From positions 1 to 21,445 of the IMG/VR virus record IMGVR_UViG_3300010885_064935: a stretch of DNA of 21,445 nt; one strand, written 5' to 3'. Below the pieces are notes generated by a model. That model had not been told where the DNA came from. It saw only the letters and a list, made by a program, of their open reading frames with translations, and did no database searches. Below are positions 14,398 through 20,483 of the stretch, piece by piece. The stretch comes from a virus. Within the stretch, counting starts at the first letter, position 1; each line of letters opens with the position of its first letter. The translations under genes were made by a program, and so were the position numbers.

Positions 14398-15285
14398 TTA
14401 CGCCATATTTCCCATCGCAAATGTATTTTGATTTGTACAATTGACGGTTGCTGCCCCAGAAGTTAAATATCCCATAACTTGGACTGTATAGGTTCCGCCA
14501 GGTAAGGACGCACCATTTTTCAAACTAATGGATATATTTTTGGACGAATTCGCCGCAATTGAATAGCTATTTACAGTAGCTGTTTCTCCATTAATATTGA
14601 TATAAACATTTATCTCTTGCGCATTGCTGGGATCTGTATTTACAAATTCAAGACTAGACGACGCCCATACATATCCAGTCGCCGTTGTTGTAACGGCCAC
14701 TGTTCCTAATACAATCGTATTTCCAATGCCTATGCCAAGCGGAGTTGATGCCGAAGATTGTGAAAATCCGTTGGGAATAACAGCCGGCGTAGATGTAGGC
14801 GTACAGCAGCTTTTACATGCGCAGGACGATGTTCCTATACATGTATCATATAACTGACACACAGTACTGTAAGATGTGTAGGCAGAAGTGAGTGTAATTG
14901 ATGAAAACGCAGCAATCTCCGCAACAAACACATCGTATAAATTAGTTATTCCATTCATATCAACGTGAGCAGACGTCGTTACATAATCGCTAAAATTGCT
15001 TGTTAAAATAACATTTGAAAACACACCGTGTCGTGATGTAACACTAGAATAAGAAATAACATTACCAGCACAATCGTTTTGACCAACAACATTTGTATAA
15101 TTTTTATAGGTTGGATCACCCTGTATGATGTATCGGAACACACCTGTACGAGCGCTAACACGTTGAAATGCGGTACATTGCGCGCAATCGCAACTGTTAT
15201 TTGCAGAGCAGGCTCCGCCTGTGCGGGTACACGAGTTTAACAAGGCATTTACACCAAGCGAAGAGGATATATATGAGGTAGCCAT
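14398..15285 (-). CDS. Cysteine-rich putative virion protein
   Basis: From ATG 15285 the protein has 295 residues, very rich in Ser/Thr/Asn/Gly. Two cysteine clusters share the core SCxCxxC: C19, C26, C32, C34, C37 and C143, C149, C155, C157, C160, C161; they look like a duplicated small disulfide or metal knot. The C-terminal 100 residues (GTVAVTTTATGYVWASSSLEF through GTYTVQVMGYLTSGA) look like an Ig-like beta sandwich. There is no clear signal peptide. ATG 15285 is preferred over 15345 because the longer form would overlap PCNA and cover the spacer holding a late-type TCTA element (15294-15297). A structural role is inferred. Confidence 0.65.
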   Translation of the reverse strand: MATSYISSSLGVNALLNSCTRTGGACSANNSCDCAQCTAFQRVSARTGVFRYIIQGDPTYKNYTNVVGQNDCAGNVISYSSVTSRHGVFSNVILTSNFSDYVTTSAHVDMNGITNLYDVFVAEIAAFSSITLTSAYTSYSTVCQLYDTCIGTSSCACKSCCTPTSTPAVIPNGFSQSSASTPLGIGIGNTIVLGTVAVTTTATGYVWASSSLEFVNTDPSNAQEINVYININGETATVNSYSIAANSSKNISISLKNGASLPGGTYTVQVMGYLTSGAATVNCTNQNTFAMGNMA

Positions 15286-15293
15286 TCTACTTC

Positions 15294-15297
15294 TAGA
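15294..15297 (-). promoter_or_regulatory. Possible late promoter core TCTA
   Basis: The minus strand reads ATTTTTTAATGTTTTCTCTA then 8 nt to ATG 15285. TCTA in AT-rich surroundings close to the ATG matches the late motif described for CroV. A four-base core is weak evidence on its own. Confidence 0.35.
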
Positions 15298-15334
15298 GAA
15301 AACATTAAAAAATATGTTTACCGCGTTTAGCCGC

Positions 15335-16135
15335 TTACTCATCATACAACTTCGGCGCCAGATAGCCTACGAAATAACTAGACTTGCCGAACTGAAAGGT
15401 AAAGCGCGCCGGTTGTGAGGATTCAAATTCAATCTTGATTGTAGACGAAAGAGGCGCACCACCTTTAAGAATCGCCATAACATATTTCGCACCAAAGGAC
15501 GCTTCTACTTTATCCGATGAACCGAGTGTCATATCGCGATCCTCGGTATTTTCAAGAGTCTGAAGAACCTTTCCATGCGTACCGGAGGCTGAAATATGGA
15601 AGCCGGATTCATCAAGACAGAAATGTAGGGAATCGCCAAAATGCGCCGCTTCCTTAATAAGAGAGAATACATCGGAGGTTTTCGCCACAATACACGCCTC
15701 ATACGCTAGATTTGGTAGTTCCATCCTATCGCTATCAATCATCAGGGTTGGAATAGTATACAACGCCTTCTTGGACAGTTTCTCATTGCTGTAAGAAATA
15801 AGCATTGTGTCGTCTTTAGCCGTCAAGGTAAGTTTATCATGTGATCCGACAGAATTCAGTACACGTGATAATGTTTCGGTACTCAGGCCAACCTCAAGAG
15901 CGCGTGTACAGTGTAGAGACATACAATCATCAGCCGAGAGATAATAATCGCTAAATCCGACATGACTCGCATCCATACCGTTAATGCGCAAGCCTTCCTG
16001 CGAGAAGCAGAATTGTGCCTGTGGAAGAAATTCCTTCAACGCTTCCACGGAAGAACGAAAGAGAGTACTATCTATAGGGATAAGTTCCATTGTGATATCG
16101 TGTACATGGTTCTTAACCATGTAGCCGTGAATCAT
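15335..16135 (-). CDS. pcna: DNA polymerase sliding clamp (PCNA)
   Basis: It encircles DNA as a trimer and tethers the polymerase and other replication proteins. The 266 residues from ATG 16135 show PCNA features: STLFRSSVEALKEFLPQA (23-40), LRINGMDASHVGFSDYYL (49-66), the interdomain region ALYTIPTLMIDSD, VFSLIKEAAHFGDSLHF, ISASGTHGKV, SSTIKIEF and the C-terminal YLAPKLYDE. The family core begins at MELIPID (ATG 16090), so the first 15 residues may be untranslated leader; that leader contains a 9-bp hairpin. Unlike ligase and topoisomerase, it has no AAAAATTGA upstream. The end of the gene is 49 nt from the Cys-rich gene's start on the same strand. Confidence 0.93.
   Translation of the reverse strand: MIHGYMVKNHVHDITMELIPIDSTLFRSSVEALKEFLPQAQFCFSQEGLRINGMDASHVGFSDYYLSADDCMSLHCTRALEVGLSTETLSRVLNSVGSHDKLTLTAKDDTMLISYSNEKLSKKALYTIPTLMIDSDRMELPNLAYEACIVAKTSDVFSLIKEAAHFGDSLHFCLDESGFHISASGTHGKVLQTLENTEDRDMTLGSSDKVEASFGAKYVMAILKGGAPLSSTIKIEFESSQPARFTFQFGKSSYFVGYLAPKLYDE
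16103..16123 (-). promoter_or_regulatory. 9-bp palindrome at the PCNA start region
   Basis: TACATGGTT (16103-16111), loop CTT, AACCATGTA (16115-16123): a perfect stem lying between the two candidate start codons of PCNA (16135 and 16090). A second short palindrome, AAACACAGTGTTT, lies at 16143-16155. They could affect translation start choice or bind a dimeric regulator; this is inference. Confidence 0.35.
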
Positions 16136-16194
16136 TTTTTTTAAACACAGTGTTTACGAAAAATGAACATCGCTTTTATCTGCAATGAATATGT

Positions 16195-17901
16195 ATGATA
16201 GCCATGCCGCCTAAACGCGGTTTGAAAGTTGTTGAACTTCAAGTTAGCACGAAGTTTACTCTTCCATCCTTATTTGAACACGCCGACCCTAGTGAAATAG
16301 AGCAAGCTCTGACGTTGGGTGCGCTAGTATGCGAAACGGTTATGGCTGCGAAAGCATCGGCGGAATTTCACGAGATTATGACGAAGAAGCAAGCGGAGTT
16401 AGACCATACTCGACAACAATTGCGCGAGGCCATTGAACAGGCTGCCGAGCAATCGCGTATGGCTATCGAACAGATGGCTATACAGTCGCGAGAGTCTGAA
16501 CAGAAGACGCAGGAGGCGATTGCGCACATTAAGGCACAGACCAATAAAAAGGTTGCGGAATTACAGGCCGAAATTGACGCAAGTGAAGATGCGCGTAAGA
16601 TTCTTGTTGCGAAGCACGCGAAAGATCTGAAAGACCTACAGGACGCACAAAAAGCCGACGAAGGAAAGATACGCCAAGCCGAGCGGGAACTTACGACTCA
16701 TCAGTTGAATCAGCGCTTACAACAACTCCAAACCGAAATTCACATCGCCAACGAGAAAAACGCGGGTCTTCTTCAACGTAAAAGCCAGTTAGAAGAGACG
16801 CGCGATGCGGATATTCGCGCTGCGCAAGACCGTGCTATTGCGCTTTTAAAGCCGGCGATGGAGGAAAAAGATAGAGCCATAGCGCGCGCCCAAGAAACAA
16901 TACGCGCACACGATGTATCCTACGCAAATCTTGCGGATACAATCCGCCAATTAACAGAGGGCGTGACTCGTCGCTCGACTAACGCGAAAATCAAAGGCAA
17001 TGAATTTGAGGGCAATCTGCGCGAATTGCTTATTAAATATTTCGGCACCAATCCGCGTTTTAAACTGACAGATACGGCGCTATCGGGCTTTGGACACGCC
17101 GGTGATATTGTTATGCACTGGATGGAGGAGAAAATTTTGTGGGAAGGTAAGGACTATTCAGATGCTGTGCCGACCGCCGAAGTTGAGAAATTTAGACGCG
17201 ATATGCGAGAGAATGCCGATATACGAGTCGGCGTCATGATTAGTAAGCACTCTGCTATTACCGGTATGACGGAGCGTGGCGATATGAGAACGGAATTTAT
17301 CGGCCACCAGATGCTAATCTATATTAGCCGTTTCCAAAGTTTTGACGATAAAATTTTACAGCTGCTTATGGAATTGTTCCATGTACACTGGGCATCTTCG
17401 GTGGAGGAAGAGAAAGACGAAAGCAAAGAAGCGGCCATTCGTCAAATCGAGGAATTGTATAACAAGTCGCAACGTGATAAAAAAGAGTGGCGCAATCAGA
17501 AGGCGCGAATGCAAGAAGGACTACAATTCATATCGGAAATTATAGATACGAACGAAGACGTTCTACACCGTGCTTTAGCAAATCTGCGTGCCGGAACAGG
17601 AGCGAAAGAACACGACGTACCTACATCTATCTTTCGGGCTACATTTGGTAATCCTAAGGATGACGCCACGATACAAATTCTGTTGAAAGAGATTGTAGCA
17701 AAGGAGGGAGCGTCCATCGCATTGAATGATCTAGCCGATATACTAGCTAAGCGAAAGGCTTTGTCGCGCGACGTAGCAAAAACGCATATTAAGGCTGTTC
17801 TTCAAGATTCGGTCTTTGAAACAATGAAGGGTAAGACAACAATGCTACGTGGTCTTGAATTTGTTGCAAAGAGCGATGAATCACTTATAAGTCATAGTTA
17901 A
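16195..17901 (+). CDS. Long coiled-coil protein with PD-(D/E)XK nuclease-like domain
   Basis: 568 residues. A short N-terminal region (1-45) precedes a long Gln/Glu/Lys/Ala-rich coiled coil (about 50-255). Next comes a compact domain, 265-395, with nuclease-like sites: KGNEFEGNLRELLIKYF (E270), GFGHAGDIVMHW (D304) and ILWEGKDY (E317, K319), giving the D...ExK pattern of PD-(D/E)XK enzymes, then RRDMRENADIRVGVMIS. This architecture recalls bacterial DUF2130 and RmuC proteins. The C-terminus (about 400-568) is another charged helical region, with LNDLADILAKRKALSRDVAKTHI possibly a winged helix. A role in DNA processing, host DNA degradation or recombination is inferred. No early motif was seen; a strong hairpin overlaps its stop codon. 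Confidence 0.7.
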   Translation: MIAMPPKRGLKVVELQVSTKFTLPSLFEHADPSEIEQALTLGALVCETVMAAKASAEFHEIMTKKQAELDHTRQQLREAIEQAAEQSRMAIEQMAIQSRESEQKTQEAIAHIKAQTNKKVAELQAEIDASEDARKILVAKHAKDLKDLQDAQKADEGKIRQAERELTTHQLNQRLQQLQTEIHIANEKNAGLLQRKSQLEETRDADIRAAQDRAIALLKPAMEEKDRAIARAQETIRAHDVSYANLADTIRQLTEGVTRRSTNAKIKGNEFEGNLRELLIKYFGTNPRFKLTDTALSGFGHAGDIVMHWMEEKILWEGKDYSDAVPTAEVEKFRRDMRENADIRVGVMISKHSAITGMTERGDMRTEFIGHQMLIYISRFQSFDDKILQLLMELFHVHWASSVEEEKDESKEAAIRQIEELYNKSQRDKKEWRNQKARMQEGLQFISEIIDTNEDVLHRALANLRAGTGAKEHDVPTSIFRATFGNPKDDATIQILLKEIVAKEGASIALNDLADILAKRKALSRDVAKTHIKAVLQDSVFETMKGKTTMLRGLEFVAKSDESLISHS

Positions 17902-17918
17902 GGGGGCTTCGCCCCCTT
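17900..17918 (+). terminator. Perfect GC hairpin overlapping the stop codon
   Basis: AAGGGGGC (17900-17907), loop TTC, GCCCCCTT (17911-17918): a perfect 8-bp stem whose first AA belongs to the TAA stop of the nuclease-like gene. It is the best example of the element repeated in this window. Confidence 0.7.
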
Positions 17919-17960
17919 TTAAACCCCCTTTTAAAACACCCTTTTGAACCCCTTTTTAGA
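17912..17960 (+). repeat. Four degenerate 12-13-bp CCCCCTTTTAAA units
   Basis: Units at 17912-17923, 17924-17936, 17937-17948 and 17949-17960 read CCCCCTTTTAAA, CCCCCTTTTAAAA, CACCCTTTTGAA and CCCCTTTTTAGA. They continue from the right arm of the hairpin and decay with distance, as from slippage. The single-unit version follows hairpins at 1790 and 11795. Confidence 0.7.
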
Positions 17961-17971
17961 CCAAGGGCGTT

Positions 17972-18229
17972 TCAAACCGGCAGTTTATATATCTTTGTCT
18001 TATAACCTTTTCTAGTAAATATCCTTGCCAACGTGGTATCTTCTGATAATGGTAAAGGTTGAACACGATTGTATGGTTTATTTTCAACTACTTTAACTAT
18101 TCTAGCTTTGTAAAGGTATACTTTATCCGCTATATACATTCTATATTCTATAGGAATTCTATCGCCATTATGGTCATTTCTCTTTATAAGAACAATCTCA
18201 CCTACTTGCGGAATATTAACGATTTCCAT
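17972..18229 (-). CDS. Small early protein, possible SH3-like barrel
   Basis: 85 residues starting MEIVNIPQVGEIVLIKRND. It is rich in beta-type sequence (GEIVLIKR, MYIADKVYLYKARIVKVVEN) with basic charge, as in small SH3-like or nucleic-acid-binding barrels, but no family is recognised. An exact early motif 33 nt before the ATG (18263-18271) supports it as a gene. It converges on the nuclease-like gene, with the hairpin and pyrimidine repeats between them. Confidence 0.7.
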   Translation of the reverse strand: MEIVNIPQVGEIVLIKRNDHNGDRIPIEYRMYIADKVYLYKARIVKVVENKPYNRVQPLPLSEDTTLARIFTRKGYKTKIYKLPV

Positions 18230-18262
18230 GCTACAATAAGATACATATACAAATACATATGG

Positions 18263-18271
18263 TCAATTTTT
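18263..18271 (-). promoter_or_regulatory. Early promoter motif of the 85-aa gene
   Basis: An exact AAAAATTGA on the minus strand, 33 nt from ATG 18229. Confidence 0.8.
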
Positions 18272-18330
18272 GTGTCAGTTCGAAATGACAGTATGTCTAA
18301 AAATCCCTTACTTATAGAAAAAATGACAAT

Positions 18331-18690
18331 ATGTACCCCTCTACATTACATAATCAAATGGATGTATTTGAATATTCTGTAGGAATAGGTAGCTGGATAG
18401 CATTATTTATTCTTGGCGCACTTCTTGTAAACGGTCATAATGAGGCCATGAATCCCATTATTCTCATATTTATGCCGATTATTATGATGATAGCGACGTA
18501 TTTAGTTATTCGGATTTTAACGGCGCTGTTTTACTTAGTTATGGCAATGCTTTATTATATGTTTCGTCCTGAAGTGGTTGTCATGATAATTTCCAGTATA
18601 ACAGCTACTGCCTTATCGTTTGTAATATACTCTACATATACTATGGTAAAAGACGATACACAGACTCCAGTTATAACAGAGGTTGATTAA
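18331..18690 (+). CDS. Multi-pass membrane protein (119 aa)
   Basis: The protein has a short polar N-terminus and about three hydrophobic stretches: roughly residues 17-34 (GIGSWIALFILGALLV), 42-75 (PIILIFMPIIMMIATYLVIRILTALF in part, long enough for one or two helices) and 80-103. It ends in a polar acidic tail. ATG 18331 is used; ATG 18358 (MDVFEYS) would lose only polar residues. No family is recognised. A TCTA in AT-rich sequence lies 31 nt upstream (18296-18299), a weak late-type sign. A virion inner-membrane protein is possible. A hairpin follows the stop. Confidence 0.65.
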   Translation: MYPSTLHNQMDVFEYSVGIGSWIALFILGALLVNGHNEAMNPIILIFMPIIMMIATYLVIRILTALFYLVMAMLYYMFRPEVVVMIISSITATALSFVIYSTYTMVKDDTQTPVITEVD

Positions 18691-18695
18691 TGGCT

Positions 18696-18715
18696 AAAGG
18701 GGTATAGCTCCCTTT
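18696..18715 (+). terminator. Hairpin after the membrane protein gene
   Basis: AAAGGG (18696-18701) pairs with CCCTTT (18710-18715), plus a G-T wobble, around GTATAGCT. It lies 6 nt after the stop at 18690 and is related in layout to the other GGGG...CCCC elements. Confidence 0.45.
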
Positions 18716-18752
18716 TGTGTAGAGTAGTGATGAGTAGTCTGCAGTAAAGCTT

Positions 18753-19694
18753 TTACTCCAATTTACGCACGACTTTAGTTATTTTTCCTCGTAATTTATC
18801 AATATTCAAAAAATCTGGCACTTTTCCGTCTTTGAAAAACACAGATTCGTATTTTTTCCGATACAAGTTGTCATCGTTGTCTAACATCTCGATTTCGTTT
18901 AGTAATTTATGTACATCGTCGTCAGTATAGTCCGGTTTTAAATATAAGATAGACGACATGTTTACATAATTCGCAATTTCAGGACATCCCCAGTAAATAG
19001 GAATAGTTCCGCAATTATACGCATTCAGAATCTTTTCCGTTAAATAATTTTCAATGGAACTGTTTTCAAAACAAATCATAAACTTGTAATCGGAAATAAA
19101 ATTACAAAATTCATTTGCATAATGCGATCCAGGGCATCTATAGCCAAGATTGTTCATAACTTTTCCACACGAATCAACGCGTTTATACGATGATAACATT
19201 TTGAAAAAATCGTTCCGCTTTGTATTTTCAGGATTACTTACAGCAAATAAACAAAATTTAGTCTTATTTGTCTTTAAGGTGCGACGAGTTATAAATTTGT
19301 CTATTCCAAGTTTAAAAAGTGGCTGCATCATAAATGGCGCATGAATAACATTATCTTTAATTTCGTTGCCTGGAACAATATTTAAATCAAACAAAGAAGC
19401 ATCTCGCCGACCGGGTTCCCCTGAATACTGGACTTCAAGTATATGTTTTCCTCGTTTTATAGGTTCTAGTTCACCAAATACCGATGTTAATTTAATTTCG
19501 TCAAAGTGTTGGCAGTCTTGAAATAAATATTCAAAAAAAGCTAGTTCATATGAATCTTTTTCACCTGGCCAATCTTTGTGAAACACGAAATTTCGCCCTT
19601 GTTTTCTAAACATGTAATTGATTCCTAGTATTAACATAAGAATCAGTAGCGCCACTACCAAGAAGAAAAGAATTCGTTTCGTGCGTAATAGCAT
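18753..19694 (-). CDS. GT10-family fucosyltransferase, type II membrane protein
   Basis: It would transfer fucose from GDP-fucose to a glycan in alpha-1,3/4 linkage. The 313 residues begin with a short basic tail and one membrane helix (about 8-27), the type II Golgi layout. The catalytic domain shows KRVDSCGKVMNN (171-182) and the GT10 signature FMICFENSSIENYLTEKI (205-222) followed by GTIPIYWGCPEIANYVN (229-245). The length is slightly short of animal enzymes, with the core complete. The acceptor is unknown; nearby Ser/Thr-rich and Cys-rich surface-like proteins are candidates by context only. No early motif is present upstream. The gene lies 17 bp after the 19712-20359 gene on the same strand. 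Confidence 0.9.
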   Translation of the reverse strand: MLLRTKRILFFLVVALLILMLILGINYMFRKQGRNFVFHKDWPGEKDSYELAFFEYLFQDCQHFDEIKLTSVFGELEPIKRGKHILEVQYSGEPGRRDASLFDLNIVPGNEIKDNVIHAPFMMQPLFKLGIDKFITRRTLKTNKTKFCLFAVSNPENTKRNDFFKMLSSYKRVDSCGKVMNNLGYRCPGSHYANEFCNFISDYKFMICFENSSIENYLTEKILNAYNCGTIPIYWGCPEIANYVNMSSILYLKPDYTDDDVHKLLNEIEMLDNDDNLYRKKYESVFFKDGKVPDFLNIDKLRGKITKVVRKLE

Positions 19695-19711
19695 TTATAA
19701 ATGAGAATATT

Positions 19712-20359
19712 TTAAAATACACCAAACCATTTCGTCAATCCACCACTATAGGTATTCAATGTATCTTGTAATTTGGTATACTTGGTGTTTATCGCTTCAT
19801 GTTCGTTTGCCAGCTCTGCGTAAGTATTCACAGCATTATTTTGTATCTCTGTTATGTCTTTTATAATGCTCTGAAAATCATCTGTTGTTTGGGCGTGGAT
19901 AGCGCGAATACAGAACACGTCCAATTCATTCGGAAGCGCATCAAGATGAATGATAGGCTCGGTGGTATCATTATCAAATCCTTGACCGGCACCCGCGTAG
20001 GCACGTACTATTTCTGTCGTGTTTTGAAAATCATAATATGTCCAATATACACTATTTTTTCGCAAAATACGCCTTGTAATTGGTTTCGTGCTTATTTTGC
20101 GACCATAATTGGTTAACACCTCACAATGATATTCTTCAACAATACTGTTCCATTCACCAGAATTTGTGTATTTAGGATAAACTTGAACAACCGTTTCATT
20201 CTTCGGTAAACAAACATTGGATGTAAATTTTTTACCCATGGGCATCTCGATTTTACCTACATTTACGTGGAATCCTTCATTCAACGCAAATACAGGAGCA
20301 TTAATAGTAATTTGTAAACATGGACTGTAGGAAATATTATAGACATTAGGAGACAACAT
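19712..20359 (-). CDS. Uncharacterised protein with C-terminal coiled coil
   Basis: 215 residues. The first 155 look like a beta-rich globular domain (LQITINAPVFALNEGFHVNV; EYHCEVLTNYGRKIST; VYWTYYDF), without signal peptide. Residues 162-205 form a likely coiled coil (SIIKDITEIQNNAVNTYAEL, then HEAINTKYTKLQDTL), followed by GGLTKWFGVF. I recognise no family. It lies upstream of the fucosyltransferase with a 17-bp gap, so the two are probably co-transcribed or late neighbours. The start region is preceded by two adjacent hairpins at 20399-20434. A virion attachment or trimeric assembly role is a guess from the layout only. Confidence 0.65.
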   Translation of the reverse strand: MLSPNVYNISYSPCLQITINAPVFALNEGFHVNVGKIEMPMGKKFTSNVCLPKNETVVQVYPKYTNSGEWNSIVEEYHCEVLTNYGRKISTKPITRRILRKNSVYWTYYDFQNTTEIVRAYAGAGQGFDNDTTEPIIHLDALPNELDVFCIRAIHAQTTDDFQSIIKDITEIQNNAVNTYAELANEHEAINTKYTKLQDTLNTYSGGLTKWFGVF

Positions 20360-20398
20360 TGTGTATGAAATAAAAAGGGTTATACAACTTTAGGCCTG

Positions 20399-20434
20399 GG
20401 GTGCTTGGCACCCTTTCCGAGAAACCCTCGGAAA
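20399..20434. repeat. Two adjacent hairpins between divergent genes
   Basis: First hairpin: GGGTGC (20399-20404), loop TTG, GCACCC (20408-20413). Second, immediately after: TTTCCGAG (20414-20421), loop AAACC, CTCGGAAA (20427-20434). Both stems are perfect. They lie in the 124-bp spacer between genes pointing away from each other, where no transcript should end, so a terminator role is not obvious. They may be relics of an inserted copy of the hairpin family or a divergent regulatory site. Confidence 0.5.
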
Positions 20435-20483
20435 AAATGAATAGAAAAAATCGTACCCTCTAGTATAAAACAAATTGTATGGA

